A stretch of DNA of 64,000 nucleotides, from contig NZ_CP102268.1 in assembly GCF_025148285.1 (NCBI RefSeq), positions 3,513,001 through 3,577,000 on the forward strand, read 5' to 3'. Source of the stretch: Marvinbryantia formatexigens DSM 14469. Lineage in GTDB: Bacteria; Bacillota; Clostridia; Lachnospirales; Lachnospiraceae. How positions within the stretch are numbered: the first letter of the stretch is position 1; the number at the start of each line of letters is the position of its first letter. The notes under the pieces are model-generated. The model was not told the origin of the DNA and did no database searches. It was given only the letters and a program-made list of their open reading frames with translations. Below are positions 46,248 to 52,890 of this stretch, piece by piece. Made by a program: the position numbers and the translations under genes.

Positions 46248-46982
46248 ATGAAAGAAAAAAATGTGGCAGTTGTGCTGTCGGCGGGACAGGGAAAAAGAAT
46301 GCACAGCAAAATGGCGAAGCAGTATCTGATGATAGAGGGAATGCCGGTAATCTGGTATTCCCTCCAGGCGTTTGAAGAGTGTCCGTTTATTGATGAGGTG
46401 ATACTGGTTGCCGGGGAAGCGGATATGGCATACTGCCGTGAACAGATCGTGGAAAAATACGGCTTCCGGAAGGTGCGCCGGATTGTTGCGGGCGGAAAGG
46501 AAAGGTACCATTCGGTATACAACGGGCTTCTGGCGATACAGGAGGACTGTTCGTATGTATATATCCATGACGGGGCGCGGCCGTTCCTCACGCAGGAGAT
46601 ATTAGAGCGCGCAAGAGAGGCGGTTCTTATACACCAGGCGTGTGTTGTAGGAATGCCGGTGAAGGATACGATTAAAATCTGTGATGAAGCGGGCTTTGGC
46701 ATACAGACGCCCGACCGCTCTGCGCTGTGGCAGGTTCAGACGCCCCAGGTGTTTTCTTATTCTCTGATACGGGGAAGCTATGAGCTTCTGATGGAAGCGC
46801 TCCAAAAAGGAATGGAAGGCACAGTTACAGATGACGCAATGGTCGTTGAGCGTATGACAGACTGTAAGGTGAAGCTGGTGGAGGGTTCCTATTCTAACAT
46901 CAAAATCACCACGCCGGAGGACCTGGCGGTAGCCGGAAGTCTGGTGCTTCTGCTGCGTGCAGAAAAAAATAGAAAAAAATGA
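46248..46982 (+). CDS. ispD: 2-C-methyl-D-erythritol 4-phosphate cytidylyltransferase
   Basis: The 244-residue MEP-pathway enzyme has VLSAGQGKRMHSKMAKQYL, IHDGARPFL and TPQVFSYSLI, the IspD pattern. It converts MEP and CTP to CDP-ME for isoprenoids. ATG 46248 is preferred over a TTG at 46233 because GGAGAA lies 7 bp before it. Last host protein gene before the tRNA. Confidence 0.93.
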   Translation: MKEKNVAVVLSAGQGKRMHSKMAKQYLMIEGMPVIWYSLQAFEECPFIDEVILVAGEADMAYCREQIVEKYGFRKVRRIVAGGKERYHSVYNGLLAIQEDCSYVYIHDGARPFLTQEILERAREAVLIHQACVVGMPVKDTIKICDEAGFGIQTPDRSALWQVQTPQVFSYSLIRGSYELLMEALQKGMEGTVTDDAMVVERMTDCKVKLVEGSYSNIKITTPEDLAVAGSLVLLLRAEKNRKK

Positions 46983-46991
46983 AAATTTCTG

Positions 46992-47020
46992 TTGACATAC
47001 AGACGCAACAGTGCTAGAAT
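46992..47020 (+). promoter_or_regulatory. Promoter of tRNA-Ser
   Basis: TTGACA (46992-46997), 17 bp, TAGAAT (47015-47020), 50 bp before the tRNA. Confidence 0.85.
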
Positions 47021-47069
47021 TACTTTTGCATTTCGGTAGCTCGTTAGAAATGCGGACAAGAAACTGTAT

Positions 47070-47155
47070 GGAGAGATATCGAAGTGGTCATAACGAGGCG
47101 GTCTTGAAAACCGTTTGTCCGAAAGGGCGCGTGGGTTCGAATCCCACTCTCTCCG
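47070..47155 (+). tRNA. tRNA-Ser (anticodon TGA)
   Basis: Acceptor arms GGAGAGA (47070-47076) and TCTCTCC (47148-47154) pair fully, with G as discriminator. The anticodon loop CTTGAAA gives TGA at 47105-47107. A long variable arm and GGTTCGAATCC T-arm fit serine class II tRNA. CCA is not encoded. The phage-like region begins right after it. Confidence 0.96.
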
Positions 47156-47390
47156 TTGATTGTAAGTCTGGAAAGTGTTGAAAAATAAGCATTTTCGAGG
47201 CTTTTTCTTTTGCGATTTTTTGATAACTCTTGATAACTATTTTTTTTTTTTCGAAAGGGGGAAGCTCGCGGGTGTGATTATAAAAATAATACGATAGTAT
47301 TTATAGGTAAATTTTCTTAAAAACATAACTTTCATTTCTGCATTTTCGCAACTATTTTCATTTATTTTGTCTAATATCGAGGTGTTATTG

Positions 47391-47708
47391 ATGATGTCCG
47401 GTAAAAATTTCATTTGTCCAAATTGCGGGCATACTCTGCATTATTACGACCAGGTTCGGAGAGTGGTACGAACAAAAGGTCGACAGACTCGGCATGTAAC
47501 CCTTCGACGATTTAAGTGTCCAGTCTGCAAAAAGATTCACAGAGAAATACCAGATTATATTTATCCATATAAACAATACGAAGCCGAAATTATTAACGGA
47601 GTACGAGATGGGTTCATTACCTGCGAGACTTTAGGTTACGAAGACTATCCCTGCGAAATGACTATGCTCCGCTGGAAATCATCGCGCGATTTACAGAGGC
47701 TCTTATGA
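47391..47708 (+). CDS. Phage zinc-ribbon protein (DUF6431-like)
   Basis: The 105-residue protein has CPNCGHTL and CPVCKKIH, two CxxC pairs separated by an arginine-rich stretch (RRVVRTKGRQTRH), then DYIYPYKQYEAEII and a tryptophan near the end. This matches small DUF6431-type proteins, which look like the N-terminal zinc domain of some transposases or phage regulators. ATG 47391 follows GAGGTG. Its last codons contain the first copy of the repeated intergenic motif. Confidence 0.7.
   Translation: MMSGKNFICPNCGHTLHYYDQVRRVVRTKGRQTRHVTLRRFKCPVCKKIHREIPDYIYPYKQYEAEIINGVRDGFITCETLGYEDYPCEMTMLRWKSSRDLQRLL
47683..47708 (+). promoter_or_regulatory. Phage fixed-spacing motif, copy 1
   Basis: CGC at 47683, ACA at 47693, ATGA at 47705; spacing as in the other eight copies. 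Overlaps the stop of the preceding gene; next start 23 bp on. Confidence 0.8.
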
Positions 47709-47727
47709 GAAAGGAGCGATGATATTT

Positions 47728-47931
47728 ATGAAGAAACTGTTATTAAGAATTCGGCACAAACGAAAGCTTAAGCAACTACGACGGTCATTCGACTATACGA
47801 TTGGTAAAATGAATGAACATACGCATGATATCGATCCGACAGAATGGGCGCGGTGGGCGAAGTTGGGAAGGGCTTATTTGGTTATGATGGACGAGGAAGT
47901 GACAAAATACGCTCAAAAGATGAGGGACTAA
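47728..47931 (+). CDS. Small basic phage protein
   Basis: A 67-residue protein, strongly basic at the N-terminus (KKLLLRIRHKRKLKQLRRS) and with a helical C-terminal half (EWARWAKLGRAYLVMMDEE). Family unknown. ATG 47728 lies 11 bp after AAGGAG; ATG 47719 is too close to it. A terminator follows the stop. Confidence 0.6.
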   Translation: MKKLLLRIRHKRKLKQLRRSFDYTIGKMNEHTHDIDPTEWARWAKLGRAYLVMMDEEVTKYAQKMRD

Positions 47932-47953
47932 AACAGAGTCCCTTCTTTTTTTT
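47923..47953 (+). terminator. Intrinsic terminator
   Basis: AGGGACT (47923-47929) / AGTCCCT (47937-47943), then a long T-rich tract. Confidence 0.88.
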
Positions 47954-48011
47954 CTATCAGCAAATCTATTTTTCCACAATTTTCCACCGAGGTTGTTTTT
48001 ACGAATACCTA

Positions 48012-48031
48012 TTTTTAATCTAGAATAAAAA
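48012..48031. promoter_or_regulatory. Near-palindromic 20-bp site, copy 1
   Basis: A/T-rich near-palindrome centred on TCTAGA, 45 bp before the next gene. Its reverse complement differs by one base from 49264-49283. Confidence 0.65.
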
Positions 48032-48075
48032 TACGACAGCGCTGTTAGTATAAAACACTGACAAGGAGATAAAAA

Positions 48076-48495
48076 ATGGGAACAACCTTATGCCCGGAGT
48101 TATCCAGGAGGAATCCGTACTGGATTGAAAAACACCGGTATTACGAATTAAAACATTTTTGCCTGCAGTATCCTGGCTGGAGAAGAGCATACGCTGCTAT
48201 TGACAGTCTGACGGGAAGTAATTTTAGTCCTGGCAAAGTGAGGCAGAATCCTTCGGAACTCGACCCGACAGCAGACTGCGCAGAAGCACGGCTGTTTTAT
48301 TCGGACCGTATGGAGATGGTGGAGCAGACCGCTATGAAAACCGACCCGGATTTGGTGAGTTACATCATAAAAGGGGTTACCGAGGGGCGGTCATACAATA
48401 ACCTGCAGACACGATTTGGGATTCCTTGTTGCAAAGATACATACTACGACAGGTACAGGCGTTTTTTCTGGTTATTAAATAAGGAGCGGAAATGA
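48076..48495 (+). CDS. Phage protein of unknown function, possible HTH end
   Basis: The 139-residue protein starts with an aromatic region (YWIEKHRYYELKHFCLQYPGW shortened here to its first part), then EARLFYSDRMEMVEQTA and a C-terminal segment SYNNLQTRFGIPCCKDTYYDRYRRFFWLL that could be a helix-turn-helix as in late phage regulators of the ArpU/RinA kind. That is a guess from pattern. AAGGAG precedes the ATG. Next gene begins 1 bp later. Confidence 0.6.
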   Translation: MGTTLCPELSRRNPYWIEKHRYYELKHFCLQYPGWRRAYAAIDSLTGSNFSPGKVRQNPSELDPTADCAEARLFYSDRMEMVEQTAMKTDPDLVSYIIKGVTEGRSYNNLQTRFGIPCCKDTYYDRYRRFFWLLNKERK

Positions 48496-48496
48496 T

Positions 48497-48706
48497 ATGA
48501 AGATTATAGATAAAGCCGTGAAAAAAGTATACCGGTTTAATTGCCCGAACTGTCAAAGCCGCCTCGAAGGTGAAAGTTGGGAATTTATTGATATCGGCGG
48601 TAAGGTGAACAAATTCTTTTGTCCAGTATGCAGACGGGAGCGTTACATTACGTGGTCTGATTTGCGGAAAAAGATTATTTACGAAGGGCAGGATACGCCG
48701 AAATAA
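48497..48706 (+). CDS. Phage zinc-ribbon microprotein
   Basis: A 69-residue protein with CPNCQSRL and CPVCRRERYI, a single zinc ribbon, between basic termini. Similar layout to the DUF6431-like protein 1 kb upstream. Probably binds nucleic acid or protein. Its stop codon lies inside motif copy 2. Confidence 0.65.
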   Translation: MKIIDKAVKKVYRFNCPNCQSRLEGESWEFIDIGGKVNKFFCPVCRRERYITWSDLRKKIIYEGQDTPK

Positions 48707-48721
48707 CACCGCATATTATGA
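48696..48721 (+). promoter_or_regulatory. Phage fixed-spacing motif, copy 2
   Basis: CGC at 48696, ACA at 48706, ATGA at 48718; next start 19 bp on. Confidence 0.8.
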
Positions 48722-48736
48722 AAGGAGGTGTCACTC

Positions 48737-48943
48737 ATGGATTATGAGAAATTACTGAGCGATATCGGGAATACGTCTAAGGAGACAATGAAAAAAGTGA
48801 TTTTTGAACTGGACCAGAGACATGCCCGTCAAATTAAAGAAATGGGCATGGACGAGGAAACGACGAAAGAAATCGTACTTATGTTGAAGGACCGGACGTT
48901 TTTCGAGATGCTGATCATTAACGCGTTTATGAGCGAACACTAA
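48737..48943 (+). CDS. Small helical phage protein
   Basis: A 68-residue charged, fully helical protein (MDYEKLLSDIGNTSKETMKK; MDEETTKEIVLMLKDRTFFEM). Family unknown. The ribosome site AAAGGAGGTG is perfect. It converges on a small minus-strand gene. Confidence 0.6.
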   Translation: MDYEKLLSDIGNTSKETMKKVIFELDQRHARQIKEMGMDEETTKEIVLMLKDRTFFEMLIINAFMSEH

Positions 48944-48950
48944 AAAAATG

Positions 48951-48977
48951 GAGGGCAACCGGTTGACGGAAGCCCTC
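48951..48977. terminator. Bidirectional hairpin between convergent phage genes
   Basis: GAGGGC (48951-48956) / GCCCTC (48972-48977); on the minus strand it is followed by a T7 run. Confidence 0.7.
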
Positions 48978-48988
48978 TTATGTTTATC

Positions 48989-49165
48989 CTAGCTATTGAT
49001 GACCGCGCCGATTATATCCGCCATTTTTGCGTGGCATGCTTTTCGGTCGTTGATAGCATCTGCAAGCGAATAATCGCCGTAGACGTCTTGTACTTGTTCC
49101 GGTGTCCAGATGTCACCGAATTCCTGCATTGTTTCGATAAAAGTGTTGATTTCTAAATTACTCAT
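48989..49165 (-). CDS. 58-residue protein, only minus-strand phage gene seen
   Basis: Starts MSNLEINTFIETMQEFGDIW and ends ADIIGAVINS; acidic and helical, with EQVQDVYGDYSLADAIND in the middle. The ribosome site GGGAGGG lies 7 bp before the ATG. Being opposite to all other phage genes, it could belong to a lysogeny or control unit, but no DNA-binding motif is seen. A terminator follows it. Confidence 0.7.
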   Translation of the reverse strand: MSNLEINTFIETMQEFGDIWTPEQVQDVYGDYSLADAINDRKACHAKMADIIGAVINS

Positions 49166-49263
49166 GGCAAATCCCTCCCTGTTTTATGTGGTGGGTTTAA
49201 TTATATCAGCAGACGTATTGAGATACAATCCGGAATAATTTACAAAACAAATGTTCGACCGCT

Positions 49264-49283
49264 TTTTTATCCTAGATTAAAAA
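49264..49283. promoter_or_regulatory. Near-palindromic 20-bp site, copy 2
   Basis: TTTTTATCCTAGATTAAAAA; one base from the reverse complement of 48012-48031. It lies between the divergent minus-strand gene and motif copy 3. Confidence 0.65.
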
Positions 49284-49284
49284 T

Positions 49285-49310
49285 CGCTAAAATAACATGC
49301 CTTTTTATGA
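49285..49310 (+). promoter_or_regulatory. Phage fixed-spacing motif, copy 3
   Basis: CGC at 49285, ACA at 49295, ATGA at 49307; next ribosome site start 33 bp on. Confidence 0.8.
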
Positions 49311-49339
49311 GAACTATTATTGCGAAAGGAGAGGTTGTT

Positions 49340-49651
49340 ATGTGTGACGATACGCATGAGCTGACTTGTAGAATTTATCGGTTGGAGGACAAGCTGCTAC
49401 GGAGCAGAAATTATGCCGACCAGATGGAACTGCAGTCGATTTTAAGAAAATTGCGTTTGGAATTATCAAAAAAAAAAACAGGCGAAATAGTTACGCGGAA
49501 AGGGTCTGATAAAGGCTCTTTCTTTTTTTTTGTTCGTCAAATATACATATTCTGTTATGAAAAAAAAAACATTTTTGCAGGAGGAAAAATATATGGACAA
49601 GAAATTAAATCTGGAAGATTACCGCAAAGAGTTGGGAAAGCGACAGCTTAA
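49340..49651 (+). CDS. Small phage protein with an A11 slippage tract
   Basis: From ATG 49340 (after AAAGGAGAGG) the frame gives a helical, charged protein (ELTCRIYRLEDKLLRSRNYADQ). At 49467-49477 there are 11 A in a row. Read as written the frame runs through its own terminator and 59 bp into the next gene; with one A fewer it stops at 49487-49489, just before the terminator. The short product of about 49 residues is probably the real one. Confidence 0.55.
   Translation: MCDDTHELTCRIYRLEDKLLRSRNYADQMELQSILRKLRLELSKKKTGEIVTRKGSDKGSFFFFVRQIYIFCYEKKNIFAGGKIYGQEIKSGRLPQRVGKATA
49499..49531 (+). terminator. Intrinsic terminator
   Basis: AAAGGGTCT (49499-49507) pairs with AGGCTCTTT (49513-49521) with two G-U pairs, then a T-rich run. 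Confidence 0.8.
49535..49560 (+). promoter_or_regulatory. Phage fixed-spacing motif, copy 4
   Basis: CGT (the only copy with T here) at 49535, ACA at 49545, ATGA at 49557; next start 36 bp on, directly after a terminator. Confidence 0.75.
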
Positions 49652-49955
49652 GGAAAAAATCTATTCAGCGGTCGAGAGTGGCAAGAACTGGGCGGTGCAG
49701 AACAAAGAGGAAGCAATTACTCTGGCTGCGGGAGTATGCGGATGCGCAACGGCTATAATAAAGACTGTTGGCAAACGTGTTAATTCGCAGAAAGAGAAAG
49801 AACTGAAAGATTTGTACTGCTACGACCGGTCACTGGGGCATTACTGGAGACTGCGGAGGGAATTGACCAACCGGGAGTGGGTCGAAATCGACCAGCGGAA
49901 ACAGAATGGAGAACGTCTTGCTGATATTTTAGCCAGTATGAAAGTGTTGAAATGA
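49593..49955 (+). CDS. Phage protein with one hydrophobic segment
   Basis: The 120-residue protein has a basic helical start, a short hydrophobic stretch ITLAAGVCGCATAIIKTVGK (residues 40-59) and a charged C-terminal part (LTNREWVEIDQRKQNGERLADIL). Function unknown. ATG 49593 has AGGAGG 7 bp upstream; the motif ATG at 49557 is in frame and could add 12 residues. Confidence 0.65.
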   Translation: MDKKLNLEDYRKELGKRQLKEKIYSAVESGKNWAVQNKEEAITLAAGVCGCATAIIKTVGKRVNSQKEKELKDLYCYDRSLGHYWRLRRELTNREWVEIDQRKQNGERLADILASMKVLK

Positions 49956-49979
49956 GAGGGCTTCGGCTCTTCTCTTTTT
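49954..49979 (+). terminator. Intrinsic terminator
   Basis: GAGAGGGC-TTCG-GCTCTTCTC with one bulge, then T5. Confidence 0.8.
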
Positions 49980-50005
49980 CGCGATTTATACAAGCTCTTT
50001 AATGG
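49980..50005 (+). promoter_or_regulatory. Phage fixed-spacing motif, copy 5
   Basis: CGC at 49980, ACA at 49990, ATGG at 50002; begins at the last base of the terminator T-run, next start 20 bp on. Confidence 0.8.
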
Positions 50006-50021
50006 AAAGGAGGTGTGACTC

Positions 50022-50141
50022 GTGTCCAAAATACTTAAAACGTTTTTGAAATGGCTGTTTACAGCAGTTGTTATCGGGATTTTTGTATGGACGGTACGCA
50101 GTTTGTACCAATTTATCCGAAAACGGGTAAGAGGTTCTTAA
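50022..50141 (+). CDS. 39-residue single-pass membrane microprotein
   Basis: GTG start with perfect AAAGGAGGTG site. The sequence is a basic N-terminus, one helix WLFTAVVIGIFVWTV and a basic C-terminus (RKRVRGS). Membrane location inferred. A terminator follows. Confidence 0.7.
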   Translation: MSKILKTFLKWLFTAVVIGIFVWTVRSLYQFIRKRVRGS

Positions 50142-50156
50142 CAGAGCCTCTTGCTG
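50130..50156 (+). terminator. Terminator-like hairpin
   Basis: AGAGGTTCT (50130-50138) / AGAGCCTCT (50143-50151); only a weak T-run follows. Confidence 0.6.
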
Positions 50157-50221
50157 TTCCGTATCCAGGTGATTAAAACGGGGGTTAAATTTATATCGTG
50201 AAATATTTAAGGAGGATAAGT

Positions 50222-50464
50222 ATGATGAATTCATCGGTGTTTTTGGTTTTTTTAATGTTTTTAGTCGGGGTTTTTACAGGCATTCTTGTTACGATGTTGA
50301 TAATCGAATGTTCAGCAGAGAAAGGCACATTTACGATTAACCGTCCGGACGAAGAAGAGGAAGTTTGTACGATAAAGGTGAGTATAGCGAATACGCCGGA
50401 ACTGCTGGTCACGCGATACATCATACTGACCCGCGAACTGGATTCAAAAACGTCGCAGAAATAA
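50222..50464 (+). CDS. Small phage membrane protein
   Basis: The 80-residue protein has one N-terminal membrane helix (VFLVFLMFLVGVFTGILVTM) and a soluble acidic to beta-rich tail (PDEEEEVCTIKVSIANTPEL). AAGGAGG sits 6 bp before the ATG. Its stop codon falls inside motif copy 6. Confidence 0.7.
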   Translation: MMNSSVFLVFLMFLVGVFTGILVTMLIIECSAEKGTFTINRPDEEEEVCTIKVSIANTPELLVTRYIILTRELDSKTSQK

Positions 50465-50479
50465 CACTTTATGTTATGA
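50454..50479 (+). promoter_or_regulatory. Phage fixed-spacing motif, copy 6
   Basis: CGC at 50454, ACA at 50464, ATGA at 50476; next start 34 bp on. Confidence 0.8.
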
Positions 50480-50509
50480 AAAAACAAGTTTAAAGGGAGG
50501 ATTTTAGAA

Positions 50510-50911
50510 GTGGAGACAAAAAGTATTAAAGAAATGCTGGTGGCGGAATGGGTTGAAGAAACCGAAAAATTAAAGTGCATAGGAATGAGCACTGAGAAAG
50601 AAAAATACAAATTGCAGGCAGAGCGAGTTGCTCATCTGGAAAAGCAACTGGTGGATCTTGAGAAAACAGAGCTTGACGTGGAAGAACGGGCGGCTGGTCG
50701 CGACATTGAGGAGCAGTCGAAAATTCGACAAGCGGAAAGCGAAGAGAAAACTCAGAAAACCAGAAACAAGATCGAGGTGGCAAAAATAACGGTGCCTGTG
50801 GTGGCGGCTTTTACGATGGGGCTGATTTCTATGGTTTGGGAAAAAACCGATACCTTAACGTCGACAGCGGGTAAAAATTGTCTGAGAGAACTTATTAGAT
50901 TCAAACCGTAA
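50510..50911 (+). CDS. Phage coiled-coil protein with C-terminal membrane segment
   Basis: The 133-residue protein has a long charged coiled coil (residues 25-85, ERVAHLEKQLVDLEKTELDVEE) and a hydrophobic stretch ITVPVVAAFTMGLISMVW near 92-109. GTG start with GGGAGG 9 bp upstream. Similar coiled-coil/membrane proteins occur in gut phages; function unknown. Confidence 0.7.
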   Translation: METKSIKEMLVAEWVEETEKLKCIGMSTEKEKYKLQAERVAHLEKQLVDLEKTELDVEERAAGRDIEEQSKIRQAESEEKTQKTRNKIEVAKITVPVVAAFTMGLISMVWEKTDTLTSTAGKNCLRELIRFKP

Positions 50912-50923
50912 TGTTGTTTAGAA

Positions 50924-50953
50924 GAGAGGGGCTGAAACGGCTCTTCTCTTTTT
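50924..50953 (+). terminator. Intrinsic terminator
   Basis: GAGAGGGGC (50924-50932) / GCTCTTCTC (50940-50948) with G-U pairs, then T5. Confidence 0.8.
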
Positions 50954-50973
50954 CTTCGTCGGAGGACCAGATT

Positions 50974-51333
50974 TTGCGATATCATTATGAAAAACCTAAA
51001 ATATATCTGCCGATGTACGGACGAACTTACCGATGCGACCATCCTGTCTATGACGAATGTACTCTGTTCGAAAACGGGAAACGTGGCCTGGCGGTAATCC
51101 AGCAGCGTTACGATAAGGATACGAAAATTACCTGGTGGGGAGAAATAGACCCGTGGCTTGCGAACGATTTATATTTGCATCCGAAATTTACAGAGTATTT
51201 CGAAAAACGCTCCGGCGAGTGTATGCACGGGTTTTATCCAACTGTAACAGTAAGGCAGATAATGTGGGCGTTAAAAATGAAACCTGTTAAACGAGAACGT
51301 TGGGAGACTTGCTTCGACAGAAAAGATATATGA
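50974..51333 (+). CDS. Phage protein of unknown function
   Basis: About 119 residues from a TTG at 50974 that has GGAGG 7 bp upstream; an ATG at 50911 is in frame but lies before a terminator. Content: KPKIYLPMYGRTYRCDHPVY, CTLFENGKRGLAVIQQRY, TKITWWGEIDPWL, ERSGECMHGFYPTVTVRQIM-like end. Tryptophan- and tyrosine-rich, soluble. Family unknown. Start uncertain. Confidence 0.6.
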   Translation: MRYHYEKPKIYLPMYGRTYRCDHPVYDECTLFENGKRGLAVIQQRYDKDTKITWWGEIDPWLANDLYLHPKFTEYFEKRSGECMHGFYPTVTVRQIMWALKMKPVKRERWETCFDRKDI

Positions 51334-51348
51334 AGAGGGAGGATATAA

Positions 51349-51567
51349 ATGAACGATATGAAGATTACCATACCGATGCCACTTGCGAACAGGATTCTTA
51401 CTGGGCTTGCAAAAAAAATGATATTTAGTAAAACGGGTATCAAAACTGATATGCATTTAAAGGAACTTTGCGTCAGCACGAGTGAGGAAAAAATCAACCT
51501 TCACGTCAATGCGGACATCTCGGTCGGTGCAAAAGACCTTGAAAAAGTGATAAAAATACTTAAATAA
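51349..51567 (+). CDS. Small phage protein
   Basis: A 72-residue mixed alpha/beta protein (MKITIPMPLANRILTGLAKK ... EEKINLHVNADISVGAKDLE). The end resembles a short beta-hairpin plus helix. GGGAGG precedes the ATG. Unknown function; similar proteins with DUF-like C-terminus occur in clostridial phages. Confidence 0.6.
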   Translation: MNDMKITIPMPLANRILTGLAKKMIFSKTGIKTDMHLKELCVSTSEEKINLHVNADISVGAKDLEKVIKILK

Positions 51568-51576
51568 AACAAAGCA

Positions 51577-51602
51577 CGCGATTTTTACATGCTCCTTTAT
51601 GA
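51577..51602 (+). promoter_or_regulatory. Phage fixed-spacing motif, copy 7
   Basis: CGC at 51577, ACA at 51587, ATGA at 51599; next start 26 bp on. CTCCTTT here could pair with the AAAGGAG ribosome site. Confidence 0.8.
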
Positions 51603-51624
51603 ATGAATAGAAAGGAGTGATATT

Positions 51625-51795
51625 ATGCTTACATTATTATCGATAGCCATTGCGCTGATATTGGTGGTTGCCGTGACGTTTATTATAGGTAGTTTGGGCG
51701 GCGTGGCGATACTGATTGTATTTGGCGATTTGATTGTGGCCGTCATAGTAATCGTGTTTATCATAAGATTACTTACAAAAAAGAAACAAAAGTAA
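51625..51795 (+). CDS. 56-residue membrane microprotein
   Basis: Two hydrophobic helices (LLSIAIALILVVAVTFIIG and ILIVFGDLIVAVIVIVFII) and a basic tail KKKQK. AAAGGAGTG precedes the ATG. Holin-like in size and topology, but no lysis gene is adjacent, so that is only a possibility. Confidence 0.7.
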   Translation: MLTLLSIAIALILVVAVTFIIGSLGGVAILIVFGDLIVAVIVIVFIIRLLTKKKQK

Positions 51796-51821
51796 AGGGA
51801 CCAGTTTGGTCTCTTTTTTTT
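51795..51821 (+). terminator. Intrinsic terminator
   Basis: AAGGGACC-AGTTT-GGTCTCTT followed by T8. Confidence 0.88.
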
Positions 51822-51835
51822 GAGGAGGCGAGCGA

Positions 51836-52612
51836 ATGAATAGGCATTTCTGGTATAAGAAAGGACCTGCTATATTAACATTTCTTGGCTGCGTAGGAAC
51901 ACTGACAACATCAGTAATGACTGCTGTTGCAACGGCGAAGGCTATAAAAATGAGAGGGGAGATGCGCCGTGAGGATGAGCGAAAACTGACCGGACGGGAT
52001 GTGGTACGGATAGCAGGAGTTTATCTGCCGGCTGTTTCCATTGGGGCAGCGACGGTATCCTGCATCGTGGGTGCAAATATATTAAATCGTCGCAGCCAGG
52101 CAGCATTGGCGAGCGCGTACGCTCTGGTAGACCAGTCTTTTAGACAGTACCGAGAAAAACTAAAAGAGCTGTGCGGGGACGACGAGTTACATAATAGAAT
52201 TATGGAAGAAATTGCGATTGAAAACGCGGACGAGAGCGTGGTTCTATATGCGAACGGGCTGTGCTCCCAGTATTGCCTGACAACCGGCGACTATTGCGGG
52301 ACTCCCAGATTATTCTACGACGCGTATGGGGACCGGTATTTTGAAGCGACAAGCGAGCATGTTATTTCTGCGGAGTACCACCTTAACCGGAATTATGCCC
52401 TGCGTGGCAATGCGATGCTGAATGAATTTTATGAGTTTCTTGGTTTAAACAGGACAGAATACGGCGACCAGGTTGGCTGGTGTATAGACGATTATAGCGA
52501 GATATTCTGGATTGACTTTGACCACCGTGAGACAACGCTGAAAGATGGCAGGAAATGCGTTATTATCGAGGCTGTAATAGACCCTTCGACAGACTGGCAG
52601 GAAATATTGTAG
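51836..52612 (+). CDS. DUF6353-like phage membrane protein, paralogue 1
   Basis: The 258-residue protein has two N-terminal membrane helices (residues 10-28, ILTFLGCVGTLTTSVMTAV; 60-80) and a soluble C-terminal domain with YDAYGDRYFEATSEHVISAE, NEFYEFLGLNRTEYGDQVGW and a WIDFDHRE region. Two paralogues follow at 52891 and 54948. Function unknown. GAGGAGG precedes the ATG. Confidence 0.75.
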   Translation: MNRHFWYKKGPAILTFLGCVGTLTTSVMTAVATAKAIKMRGEMRREDERKLTGRDVVRIAGVYLPAVSIGAATVSCIVGANILNRRSQAALASAYALVDQSFRQYREKLKELCGDDELHNRIMEEIAIENADESVVLYANGLCSQYCLTTGDYCGTPRLFYDAYGDRYFEATSEHVISAEYHLNRNYALRGNAMLNEFYEFLGLNRTEYGDQVGWCIDDYSEIFWIDFDHRETTLKDGRKCVIIEAVIDPSTDWQEIL

Positions 52613-52621
52613 TCACCATTT

Positions 52622-52647
52622 CGCAAAAAAAACATGCTATTTGATGA
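52622..52647 (+). promoter_or_regulatory. Phage fixed-spacing motif, copy 8
   Basis: CGC at 52622, ACA at 52632, ATGA at 52644; next start 20 bp on. Confidence 0.8.
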
Positions 52648-52663
52648 GAAAGGAGGCGACCAT

Positions 52664-52834
52664 ATGGCTTTTAAATTCAATAAAACGACTTCGACAACAA
52701 TTCTGGGCGTCGTGGTAGCAGCAATCGGTATTGCGGAAACAATAGTGTCTGGCATTGCTGAATCAAACGCGCGGGAAACGATGAAGGAGGAATTGAAAAA
52801 CGAGCTGTTAGAGGAACTGAAAACTGACGATTAG
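52664..52834 (+). CDS. 56-residue single-pass membrane microprotein
   Basis: One helix TTILGVVVAAIGIAETIVSG and a charged C-terminal helix ETMKEELKNELLEELKTDD. AAAGGAGG precedes the ATG at 52664. Function unknown. Confidence 0.7.
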   Translation: MAFKFNKTTSTTILGVVVAAIGIAETIVSGIAESNARETMKEELKNELLEELKTDD

Positions 52835-52863
52835 AGAACCTGCAGTGGGTTCTCTTTTTTTTT
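52833..52863 (+). terminator. Intrinsic terminator
   Basis: AGAGAACC (52833-52840) / GGTTCTCT (52848-52855), then T8. Confidence 0.9.
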
Positions 52864-52890
52864 ATTTGCGATTGCAGAAAGGGGATTAAA

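Noticed and set aside
49490-49651. Genuine C-terminal extension of the protein at 49340
   Set aside because: This part is translated terminator and overlaps the next gene; its residues (poly-Phe, Lys-rich) look non-coding.
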